From NCBI RefSeq assembly GCF_000282035.1, contig NZ_AKKA01000082.1, positions 1-64,000 on the forward strand: a DNA stretch of 64,000 bases, written 5' to 3'. Both the position numbers and the translations under genes were made by a program. Below, in pieces: positions 34,437 to 41,851 of the stretch (position 1 is the first letter of the stretch; every line of letters starts with the position of its first letter). This DNA comes from Rhizobium sp. CF122 (GTDB lineage: Bacteria; Pseudomonadota; Alphaproteobacteria; Rhizobiales; Rhizobiaceae). The notes beneath the pieces are model-generated. The model was not told where the DNA came from and searched no databases. It saw only the letters and a program-made list of their open reading frames with translations.

Positions 34437-36068
34437 GTGCCTTACACTTCGTCAACACTGGCGCCGTTGCGGCACGAAACCTACCGGACGATCTGGTTTG
34501 CAAGCCTTGCCTCGAATTTCGGGGGATTGATACAGGCGGTCGGCGCCGCCTGGATGATGACGACCATCACGGCATCCGAGAATATGGTCGCGCTGGTTCA
34601 GACGTCGACAGCGCTGCCGATCATGCTCTTCTCTCTCGTGTCGGGTGCCCTTGCCGACAGCTTCGACCGGCGCCGCGTCATGCTGACGGCGCAATACTTC
34701 ATGCTCGCGGTTTCTGCGCTACTCACCGTCTTAGCCTACCTCGGCTGGCTTTCGCCGTGGCTGCTCCTTTTCTTCACGTTTCTGATCGGATGCGGTACGG
34801 CGCTGAACAATCCGTCGTGGCAAGCGTCCGTCGGCGACATGGTGCCGCGCGCCGACCTGCCGGGCGCAGTCACGTTGAACAGCGTCGGCTTCAACATCAC
34901 TCGCAGCGTCGGCCCCGCGATCGGCGGCGTCATCGTCGCCGCAGCCGGCGCGGCAGCGGCCTTTGCCGTCAACACCCTGAGCTACTTCGCGCTGATTTAC
35001 GCGCTGATGGGCTGGAAGCCGAGCCTGCCGGCCTCCACCCTCCCGAGGGAGACGCTGGGCAGCGCGGTGTTTGCGGGTCTTCGCTATGTGGCGATGTCAC
35101 CCAACCTGCAAAAGGTGCTCCTGCGTGGCCTGATCTTCGGGATCAGCGCCAGCTCGATTCTCGCCCTGCTGCCGATCGTGGCGATCAACCTCGTTGTCGG
35201 CGGGCCGCTGACCTACGGTCTCATGCTCGGCTCTTTCGGCATCGGCGCAATCGGCGGCGCGATGCTGAATGATCGGCTGCGCGAACGCTTTTCGAGCGAG
35301 ACGATCGTGCGGATTTCCTTCGCAGGCTTTGCGCTGAGCGCCGCGATCGCCGCCTTCAGTGCGATTGCCGTCCTGACCTGTGCCGGACTGATGATATCGG
35401 GCGCGTGCTGGGTATTGGCGCTGTCGCTGTTCAATACGATTGTGCAGCTGTCGACGCCGCGCTGGGTCGTCGGTCGCGCCTTGTCGCTTTATCAGACGGT
35501 GACCTTTGGCGGCATTGCCGGCGGCAGCTGGCTCTGGGGCGTGGCCGCCGATCGCTATGGTGTCTCCGACGCCTTGCTGGTCTCCGCCGTTGTCATGCTC
35601 TTCGGCATCGTAGTCGGGCTGCGCTTTGCCATGCCGGCCTTCGCCTCGCTCAATCTCGATCCGCTGAACCGCTTCACGGAGCCGGCGCTCGGCCTTGATA
35701 TTACGCCGCGCAGCGGCCCGATCGTCGTCCAGATCGATTATGAAATCGCGGATGCGGATGTTCGCGAATTTCTGGCGCTAATGGGCGAGCGGCGGCGCAT
35801 ACGCATTCGCGATGGCGCCCGCAACTGGGCGCTGATGCGCGATCTCGAAAAGCCGGGCCGATGGACGGAGACCTATCACACGCCGACCTGGGTCGAATAC
35901 ATCAGGCACAATCAGCGCCGCACGCAGGCTGATGCGGAAAACATCGAAGGGCTGCGGGCGCTCCACCGCGGCGAGCAACTGCCGCAGGTGCACCGGCTGA
36001 TCGAGCGCCAAGCCATTCCACCCAATGATGACGTCTTCTACAAGGCGCCGATCGATCTGCACCATTGA
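34437..36068 (+). CDS. MFS transporter with a C-terminal cytoplasmic domain
   Basis: A 543-residue protein. Residues about 15-415 have 10 to 12 hydrophobic helices and the MFS loop GALADSFDRRRVM between helices 2 and 3, of the EntS/MFS_3 export group. Residues about 425-543 form a soluble domain (IVVQIDYEIADADVREFLALM, RDGARNWALMRDLEKPGRWTE) that looks like an antibiotic-biosynthesis-monooxygenase-type ferredoxin-like fold. The substrate is unknown; siderophore or drug export is likely by subgroup. The GTG start follows GGGAGG by 3 nt. It is divergent from rimP and followed 8 bp later by a GNAT gene. Confidence 0.85.
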   Translation: MPYTSSTLAPLRHETYRTIWFASLASNFGGLIQAVGAAWMMTTITASENMVALVQTSTALPIMLFSLVSGALADSFDRRRVMLTAQYFMLAVSALLTVLAYLGWLSPWLLLFFTFLIGCGTALNNPSWQASVGDMVPRADLPGAVTLNSVGFNITRSVGPAIGGVIVAAAGAAAAFAVNTLSYFALIYALMGWKPSLPASTLPRETLGSAVFAGLRYVAMSPNLQKVLLRGLIFGISASSILALLPIVAINLVVGGPLTYGLMLGSFGIGAIGGAMLNDRLRERFSSETIVRISFAGFALSAAIAAFSAIAVLTCAGLMISGACWVLALSLFNTIVQLSTPRWVVGRALSLYQTVTFGGIAGGSWLWGVAADRYGVSDALLVSAVVMLFGIVVGLRFAMPAFASLNLDPLNRFTEPALGLDITPRSGPIVVQIDYEIADADVREFLALMGERRRIRIRDGARNWALMRDLEKPGRWTETYHTPTWVEYIRHNQRRTQADAENIEGLRALHRGEQLPQVHRLIERQAIPPNDDVFYKAPIDLHH

Positions 36069-36076
36069 GGCAAGAC

Positions 36077-36532
36077 ATGTATTCCTTCCGCCCTGCCCGT
36101 CATTCCGATCTGACTGATATCATCGGCCTGCTTTCAGATGACGATCTCGGAGCCACGCGCGAAATTGTCTCGGATCCACCAGATGCCAGGTATGTTGCCG
36201 CACTCAAGGCAATCGAATCCGATGCCAACCAACTGCTCGCCGTCGCGGCGGATCAGCATGATCGCGTAATCGGCTGCTTGCAGTTGACGTTCATTCCCGG
36301 CCTGTCGCGGACAGGTATGTGGCGCGGGCAGATCGAAAGCGTGCGGATTGCCAGAGATGCACGCGGCTTAGGCCTCGGCTCCGATTTCATCGAATGGGCT
36401 ATGGCGCGCTGCGCCGAGCGCGGCTGCGGTCTAGTACAATTGACCTGCGACAAATCACGGACGGATTCGATCCGGTTCTATGAGAAGCTGGGGTTTGTCG
36501 CGAGCCACGAAGGCCTGAAGCGCAACCTATAG
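36077..36532 (+). CDS. GNAT family N-acetyltransferase
   Basis: A 151-residue acetyltransferase with strand RVIGCLQLTFIPGL, ESVRIARDARGLGLGSDFIEWA as the acetyl-CoA pyrophosphate loop (the R-x-x-G-x-G/A pattern near residue 100), and RFYEKLGFV before the end. Substrate unknown; such enzymes modify amino groups of small molecules, antibiotics or proteins. The second in-frame ATG is preferred because GAGG lies 6 nt before it. It overlaps in operon with the MFS exporter, so the pair may act on the same compound, which is inference. Confidence 0.85.
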   Translation: MYSFRPARHSDLTDIIGLLSDDDLGATREIVSDPPDARYVAALKAIESDANQLLAVAADQHDRVIGCLQLTFIPGLSRTGMWRGQIESVRIARDARGLGLGSDFIEWAMARCAERGCGLVQLTCDKSRTDSIRFYEKLGFVASHEGLKRNL

Positions 36533-36534
36533 AC

Positions 36535-37788
36535 TTACTTCAACTTGCCGATCATCGACGCCTCCGGATAGCAGGTCGGCTTCATGCCGTTCTTTTCCTG
36601 CCACTGGCCGATGGACCGACGCGTCTTGTAGCCGGGCAGCCCGTCAGAGCCGCCGACATCGTACCCCTTTTTCTCCAACGCCTTCTGCATGGCTGCGACG
36701 TCGGAGCGCAGCATCCTGCCGACATCACCCCACGGCCCCTGAAAGGCGCCGGAACCGTACGCAATCCGATCCGCGAGGTTGCCTATATAGAGCGCGTAGA
36801 GGTCGGAGTTGTTGTATTCCTTGATCACGTAGAAGTTCGGCGTAACGACGAATTCCGGCCCGTCGCGGCCGGCCGGAACGAGCATCATGCCGGACGCCTT
36901 GCCTTCGTCGGAAGGGAAGGCATTGCCTGATATGCGCTCGATACCGAGCGAGGCCCAGTGCGAGACGGGCTTGGCGAGATCCGGCCCCTCCTGCGCGCAG
37001 GAAACCTGAGCGGGAATCGTTACTTCATAGCCCCAGCCACGGCCGCGCTGCCACCCCTTCTGGACGAGGAAATTGGCGATCGAGGCAAGCGTGTCGGGCA
37101 CCGAGGTCCAGATATTGGGATGGCCGTCGCCGTCGAAATCGACGGCATACTTCAGATAGCTGGTCGGCATGAACTGCGGTTGGCCGAGCGCGCCGGCCGA
37201 TGATCCTTTGAATTCAGCTGGCGTCGCATCACCGCGATCGATGATGTGCAGGGCGGCGAGCAGTTCAGTGCGGAACATTTCCTTGCGCGTCGACATGAAG
37301 GCCTTCGTCGCCAGCACCTCAATCGCAGAGTTCGGGATCTTGGCGGCCCCGAAGCCTGTTTCACGCCCCCAGACGGCCAACACGATCGAACCGGGAACTC
37401 CGTGGGTTCTTTCAATCTTCTTCAGCGTCGAGGCATATTGCGAGGCAAAACTACGACCGGTAGCGGCCAGCCGCTTCAGCCGATCCTCGTTGAAATACGG
37501 TGCCGGGGAAGAAAATTCGGCCTGCGTCTGCTTCTGCTGCTTCGGCGGCGGGAAGCCGGGAGGAGCGAGATCGGTGAGGCCCCAATTCAGTTCGACGCCC
37601 GCAAAGGCTGCGCGAAACGCCTTCTCGGAAATTCCATTCTTCTGCGCCTCCGGCCAAAGATCGGTCTGCACCCATCTTTCAAACTGCGCCTCGACATCGG
37701 CTTTGGATGCAGAGAGCGCCGGCGAGCACAGCAGCGGCAGCAGCGCCGCCGTTGCGATCAAAAGGCGGCCGAAAATGCGCTTGTTCAT
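36535..37788 (-). CDS. Lytic murein transglycosylase (MltB type)
   Basis: A 417-residue exported enzyme. A signal peptide (about 1-27) comes first, then an SLT/MltB domain with the catalytic Glu143 in WGRETGFG, and GALGQPQFMPTSY plus WGYEVTIP typical of the MltB-like group, and finally a C-terminal peptidoglycan-binding domain (about 355-415, ALEKKGYDVGGSDGLPG). It cleaves the glycan strand to 1,6-anhydromuropeptides during wall turnover. There is no lipobox; Cys21 is inside the hydrophobic core, so a soluble periplasmic form is more likely than a lipoprotein. It precedes recR by 8 bp on the opposite side of the operon order. Confidence 0.9.
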   Translation of the reverse strand: MNKRIFGRLLIATAALLPLLCSPALSASKADVEAQFERWVQTDLWPEAQKNGISEKAFRAAFAGVELNWGLTDLAPPGFPPPKQQKQTQAEFSSPAPYFNEDRLKRLAATGRSFASQYASTLKKIERTHGVPGSIVLAVWGRETGFGAAKIPNSAIEVLATKAFMSTRKEMFRTELLAALHIIDRGDATPAEFKGSSAGALGQPQFMPTSYLKYAVDFDGDGHPNIWTSVPDTLASIANFLVQKGWQRGRGWGYEVTIPAQVSCAQEGPDLAKPVSHWASLGIERISGNAFPSDEGKASGMMLVPAGRDGPEFVVTPNFYVIKEYNNSDLYALYIGNLADRIAYGSGAFQGPWGDVGRMLRSDVAAMQKALEKKGYDVGGSDGLPGYKTRRSIGQWQEKNGMKPTCYPEASMIGKLK

Positions 37789-37796
37789 GCTTCCCC

Positions 37797-38402
37797 CTAG
37801 ATTGCCGTGCGTGCCCTGAGCGCCGCCTGGAGCGTCCCTTCATCGAGATAGTCGAGTTCGCCGCCAACCGGGACGCCGTGGGCGAGGCGCGTGATCTTCA
37901 CGTCCAGGCCGCTCAGCTGGTCGGTTATATAGTGTGCTGTTGTCTGTCCCTCGACGGTCGCATTGACGGCAATGATCAGCTCTCGGATGCCGCCGGCGCT
38001 GACGCGCTCGATCAGGCCGCGGATGTTGAGGTCGTCGGGCCCAACGCCATCCAATGGCGACAGGGTGCCGCCGAGGACATGATAGGCCGCGTTCAAGGCG
38101 CCCGCGCGCTCCAGCGCCCAGAGATCGGAGACATCTTCAACGACGATGATGACGGACTGGTCGCGCCGGTCGTCCGTGCAGACCGTGCAGGGATCAACCG
38201 TATCTACATTGCCACAATGGGAGCAGATCTTGACCTTGTCATAGGCCTCACCCATCGCATTCGACAAAGGGCCGAGGAGTTGGTCCTTCTTCTTGATGAG
38301 GTGAAGCGCAGCCCTGCGCGCGGAGCGCGGCCCGAGGCCGGGCACCTTTGCCAGAAGCTGGATCAGTTTTTCGATTTCGGGGCCGGTGACTCGCTTTGCC
38401 AT
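37797..38402 (-). CDS. recR: Recombination protein RecR
   Basis: A 201-residue protein with an N-terminal helix-hairpin-helix (VPGLGPRSARRAALHLI), a zinc finger (CSHCGNVDTVDPCTVC, about 57-72), and a Toprim domain (IIVVEDVSDLWALERAG) followed by a Walker B-like end. It loads RecA at gaps together with RecF and RecO. In many bacteria it follows dnaX and ybaB directly; here those genes lie 3.1 kb away. It is upstream of the transglycosylase gene with a gap of 8 bp. Confidence 0.96.
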   Translation of the reverse strand: MAKRVTGPEIEKLIQLLAKVPGLGPRSARRAALHLIKKKDQLLGPLSNAMGEAYDKVKICSHCGNVDTVDPCTVCTDDRRDQSVIIVVEDVSDLWALERAGALNAAYHVLGGTLSPLDGVGPDDLNIRGLIERVSAGGIRELIIAVNATVEGQTTAHYITDQLSGLDVKITRLAHGVPVGGELDYLDEGTLQAALRARTAI

Positions 38403-38458
38403 GAGCGGTTATTAGCCCATATGCTGCAAAAACGGAAACATGTTGGGAGCGCCGCTCG

Positions 38459-39082
38459 ATGAAAATCCTCGCCGTCTGCATCGGCAATGCCGAGCGGCTG
38501 CCCGGCAAGAGCTACAAGACGGGCATCTACAAGCATCGGGTCGGCGGCAGCGTGCTCGTCGACGCCGAGGGGCTTGTGAGCGACGCCATCTGTAATCGGA
38601 AGCACCATGGCGGTGTCGACCAGGCCGTCTATCTCGAGGGATCGCTGACCCTTGACTGGTGGACGAAGGAGCTTGGGCGACCGATCGAGCCGGGCACTTT
38701 CGGCGAGAACATGGTGATCGACGGTCTCGATAACCGCATCGTGTCTGTCGGTGATCGATTCATAGCCGGCGATCTTGTTCTGGAGGTCACCAGCGCGCGC
38801 ATTCCTTGCTCTACATTTGCCGCTCGCATGGGCGACCCCCGGTTCATCAAGCGCTATACGCAGGCAGCGCGGCCAGGCGTCTATTGCCGCGTTCTTCACG
38901 GTGGCCCAGTCGCGGCCGGAATGACGGTCGACTATCTGCCCTATAACGGCGAGAAGGTCACGATGCCGGAGATGATCGCCACCTTTGGTAGGATGCTCAC
39001 AGCGCAAGATCGCAGCCGCTATCTTTCGGCTCCGATTCACTACAAGCTGCGCAATATTCTGGAGGCACAGTCTAGCGCCTAG
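38459..39082 (+). CDS. MOSC domain-containing protein
   Basis: A 207-residue protein with one MOSC domain: VLVDAEGLVSDAICNRKHHGGVDQAVYLE near the start, GTFGENMVIDGL and a single cysteine in SARIPCSTFAARM (about 118-130), the position of the family's conserved Cys. It resembles YiiM-type proteins, which reduce N-hydroxylated compounds or carry molybdenum cofactor sulfur. The reaction here is unknown. It is divergent from recR and its stop overlaps the convergent hydrolase gene by 4 bp. Confidence 0.87.
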   Translation: MKILAVCIGNAERLPGKSYKTGIYKHRVGGSVLVDAEGLVSDAICNRKHHGGVDQAVYLEGSLTLDWWTKELGRPIEPGTFGENMVIDGLDNRIVSVGDRFIAGDLVLEVTSARIPCSTFAARMGDPRFIKRYTQAARPGVYCRVLHGGPVAAGMTVDYLPYNGEKVTMPEMIATFGRMLTAQDRSRYLSAPIHYKLRNILEAQSSA

Positions 39083-39615
39083 CGCAAGTGTGCCTCAAAC
39101 TCCGCCAAAGCTGCCCTCCCCTCAGGCCAATCGCCCAGCCCACTCGCCCCGTTGATGTGACCGCGGGCGCCGAGATCGACGAATTGGCTGCCCCAATCAT
39201 CAGCCTTTGCTCGCGCGTAGTCGATCGAGCCGAAAGGATCATTGCTGCTGGCGATGACAAGCGACGGGAATGGAAGGGCCGCGACAGGTGGATCGGCAAA
39301 GCCGGCAGCCTCCGGGGGGAAAGCCGCCGAGCGCGGGTCCGGCAGCGCAACCAGCAAGGCACCGCTGGCGCGATGCGTGGTACGCTGTGCCCAGTGCGCA
39401 ACCAGCAGGCAGGAAAGACTATGGGCGACGAGAAGCGGTTCGGCCTTCGATCGGCCGACAGCCCAGTCCAGCGCAGCAATCCAATCGTCAAGATCCGGCA
39501 GATCCCAACTCGAGGGCGAAAAACGACGCATGCGCGGGTCGGTCGCCTCCCATCGCGACTGCCAATGTGTTTCGCCAGATCCGCCAATGCCAGGCACCAT
39601 GATGATATCTCTCAT
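39079..39615 (-). CDS. RBBP9/YdeN-type serine hydrolase
   Basis: A 178-residue small alpha/beta hydrolase. The N-terminal IIMVPGIGGSGETHWQSRWE pattern and WIAALDWAV are typical of RBBP9/YdeN proteins. The nucleophile is Ser66 in AHSLSC, Asp126 in SSNDPFGS is the acid and His153 in RGHINGASG is the base. Substrate unknown. The ATG after AGGAAGCG was chosen; an in-frame extension of 26 codons has no binding site. It is divergent from the Lrp-type regulator. Confidence 0.85.
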   Translation of the reverse strand: MRDIIMVPGIGGSGETHWQSRWEATDPRMRRFSPSSWDLPDLDDWIAALDWAVGRSKAEPLLVAHSLSCLLVAHWAQRTTHRASGALLVALPDPRSAAFPPEAAGFADPPVAALPFPSLVIASSNDPFGSIDYARAKADDWGSQFVDLGARGHINGASGLGDWPEGRAALAEFEAHLR

Positions 39616-39724
39616 CGCTTCCTTCCTGTTGCTCCGCGCATAAGCTGCGTGAGATAGTCGGCAAACGACATAGGAAATCATCGGAGAAACCATCGTTCAA
39701 CCGATGAATTAAAGGCGAATAAAG

Positions 39725-40207
39725 ATGGCCGATTTCGTGAACCGACAACTCGACCCGACTGACATGCTGATCGTCGAGATCATGCAGGCAGACGGGCGCA
39801 TTTCCGTTTCCGAACTGGGGCGCAAGGTCGGTCTTTCGCAGCCGGCCGCGTCCGAGCGGCTGAAGCGTCTGGAAGAACGGGGAATCATCGAGGGTTATGG
39901 CGCTCGCGTTAATGCTGCGGCACTCGGGCTGGGCATGATGGCAGTCATTCGGCTGCGTACCACCCACGAACATATCCGCGCCTGTCTTAAGCAATTCTCG
40001 GAAATGCCACAGATTGTCGAGGTTCTCAGACTGACAGGCGAGGATTGCTTCGTGCTCAAGGTTCTGGTCCCTTCACCATCCGAGCTTGAAATCATCGTCG
40101 ACAGCATCGCGCGTTATGGCGCGGTCACGACCTCCCTCGTATTGCGCGGCGAACCGATGAAGCCGATCGGCCGCGAACTGGTGAAACTGGCGCGACACTA
40201 CCTCTAA
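39725..40207 (+). CDS. Lrp/AsnC family transcriptional regulator
   Basis: A 160-residue regulator. The N-terminal helix-turn-helix (about 10-70, LDPTDMLIVEIMQADGRISVSELGRKVGLS) is followed by an RAM effector domain (about 75-155). Lrp-type proteins form octamers and sense amino acids. A LysE exporter lies about 600 bp downstream on the other strand, a frequent partner, but the DUF992 gene separates them. The divergent RBBP9-type gene shares its 109-bp upstream region. The effector cannot be told. Confidence 0.9.
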   Translation: MADFVNRQLDPTDMLIVEIMQADGRISVSELGRKVGLSQPAASERLKRLEERGIIEGYGARVNAAALGLGMMAVIRLRTTHEHIRACLKQFSEMPQIVEVLRLTGEDCFVLKVLVPSPSELEIIVDSIARYGAVTTSLVLRGEPMKPIGRELVKLARHYL

Positions 40208-40290
40208 CGTGATTTCGACCACTGCCACTTGTTGACGAGGCCGAGGGTCCTAGATTTTCACGCACGGGGTGTAAATCGAAGGAGGCTCGC

Positions 40291-40818
40291 ATGTCCATCG
40301 CACGATTTATCGCGGCTGCAGTTATCGCCGCAACAGCCACGACCTTCCTATCAGCAACGCCGGCGGCAGCCCGCGTCAAGGTCGGCTCGCTGGGCTGTGA
40401 CATTTCTCCTGGATTCGGCGTCATCATCGGTTCGAAACGGACGCTCAACTGCATCTTCACTCCATCTTCACCGGGACGGCCGAGCGAACGCTATACTGGT
40501 ACCATCACCAAACTCGGCATCGATATTGGCACTCTCGCCGGCGGAGGAATGATTTGGCTCGTCTATGCACCGACCAACCGGCTCGACGGGGCTCTGCAGG
40601 GCAGTTACTCCGGCGTTGCGGCCAACGCGACGGTCGGCCTCGGTGTCGGAGCCAATGTCCTTATCGGCGGCTTCGAAGGCTCGATCGCTCTGCAACCGGT
40701 CTCGGCGGAGGGCACATCCGGGCTCAATATTGCGGCCGGCGTTGCCAATATGATCCTGACCTGGGTACCGCCGGCACCACCGCCACCGGCCCCCAAGCGG
40801 CACATCTCACAGAGATAG
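40291..40818 (+). CDS. DUF992 family exported protein
   Basis: A 175-residue protein with a signal peptide (cleavage after SATPAAA, about residue 27) and the DUF992 pattern VGSLGCDISPGFGVIIGSKRTLNCIFTP, then glycine-rich beta segments (GVGANVLIGGFEGSIALQPVS) and a proline-rich end. Two cysteines (about 37 and 55) may form a disulfide. DUF992 proteins are abundant in rhizobia, and function is unknown; an envelope location is likely. GGAGG lies 8 nt before the ATG. It converges on the LysE gene with a 1-bp gap. Confidence 0.85.
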   Translation: MSIARFIAAAVIAATATTFLSATPAAARVKVGSLGCDISPGFGVIIGSKRTLNCIFTPSSPGRPSERYTGTITKLGIDIGTLAGGGMIWLVYAPTNRLDGALQGSYSGVAANATVGLGVGANVLIGGFEGSIALQPVSAEGTSGLNIAAGVANMILTWVPPAPPPPAPKRHISQR

Positions 40819-40819
40819 C

Positions 40820-41431
40820 CTAGCGCATCGCGATTGCCATTGCAGCGCCGGCCATCGTGCCGGCGCTGGCGCGATTGGCCATACGCACGGCGCGGCGGCT
40901 CTTCAGGAACCCCCTCGCCTTGGCTGCAAGCAGTGCCCAGCTGATATCGATGACGATCAGCACCAGAAACATCGTCGCCACGAGTTCGGCCCAGCCGACA
41001 ATGGTCACAGCGCGGATATCGATGATCGACGGCAGCAGCGCCATGTAAAACATCATGATCTTCGGGTTGCCGAGCGTCACCGTCATGCCGGCAAGGAAAA
41101 GCTTCAAGGGTGATTGCGCATCAGGCAGCGTTTCACCGTCACTATCCGGCGAGGCGAACCACATCTTCCAGGCGAGATAAAGCAGATAGCAGACGCCGAG
41201 CCACTTGATGGCAACAAAAGCATAATGGAAGGTTTCGGCAATTGCGGCGAGACCGGCGACGGCGCAGGTCAACCAGATCGCCTCACCAAGCCACATGGCC
41301 GCCAAGAAGGGAAGAACGTCGCGCGCGCCCTTGGAGATGACACGGGCGACGAGCGCAGCGACGCTCGGGCCCGGAGAGCCGGCCGCCACGAACAACGCGC
41401 AGGCAAAGACAAACAGACTGGTCAACGTCAT
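40820..41431 (-). CDS. LysE/RhtB family amino-acid exporter
   Basis: A 203-residue membrane protein with six hydrophobic segments and the family motif GSPGPSVAALVARVISKGARDVLPF at about 20-43. NPKIMMFYMALLP follows helix 4, as in RhtB/LysE proteins. It exports amino acids or related metabolites using the proton gradient. The ATG was chosen over the upstream TTG because AAGGAGG lies 8 nt before it. It follows ybaB on the same strand after 74 bp and may be under the Lrp-like gene nearby. Confidence 0.88.
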   Translation of the reverse strand: MTLTSLFVFACALFVAAGSPGPSVAALVARVISKGARDVLPFLAAMWLGEAIWLTCAVAGLAAIAETFHYAFVAIKWLGVCYLLYLAWKMWFASPDSDGETLPDAQSPLKLFLAGMTVTLGNPKIMMFYMALLPSIIDIRAVTIVGWAELVATMFLVLIVIDISWALLAAKARGFLKSRRAVRMANRASAGTMAGAAMAIAMR

Positions 41432-41505
41432 CTGCAATCCTCCTTATTGCGTGACGGAAGCGATGCCAGCGCAACCGACACCGCCCTTTTTGATCCACTG
41501 GCGGG

Positions 41506-41829
41506 TCAGAACGGCATCTTGAAGCCGGGAGGAATCGGCAGGCCGGCGGTCAGCGCCTTGGTCTTTTCAGCAGCAGCAGCTTCCGCCTTGTCCTTGGCAT
41601 CCTTGTGCGCGGCAACAATCAGGTCTTCGAGAATCTCGACATCGTCTTCCTTGAACAGCGACGGGTCGATCTTCAGGCTCTGCATCTCGCCCTTGCCGTT
41701 GAGAATCACGGTGACGAGACCGCCACCCGATTTGCCTTCCGCATGGAGTTCGGCGATCTCCGCCTGCATCTTCTCCATCTTGGCCTGCATTTCCTTGACT
41801 TTGCCCATCATGCCCATGATGTCGCGCAT
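41506..41829 (-). CDS. YbaB/EbfC family nucleoid-associated protein
   Basis: A 107-residue protein of the YbaB fold: a helical start (IMGMMGKVKEMQAKMEKMQAEIAELHAEG), a three-stranded sheet with GGGLVTVILNGKGEMQSLKIDPSLF, and a long end helix. It forms homodimers that bind DNA without strong specificity. It follows dnaX after 22 bp, the standard pairing, but recR does not follow it here. Confidence 0.94.
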   Translation of the reverse strand: MRDIMGMMGKVKEMQAKMEKMQAEIAELHAEGKSGGGLVTVILNGKGEMQSLKIDPSLFKEDDVEILEDLIVAAHKDAKDKAEAAAAEKTKALTAGLPIPPGFKMPF

Positions 41830-41851
41830 CGTCTCGCTCCTTCTCGATACT

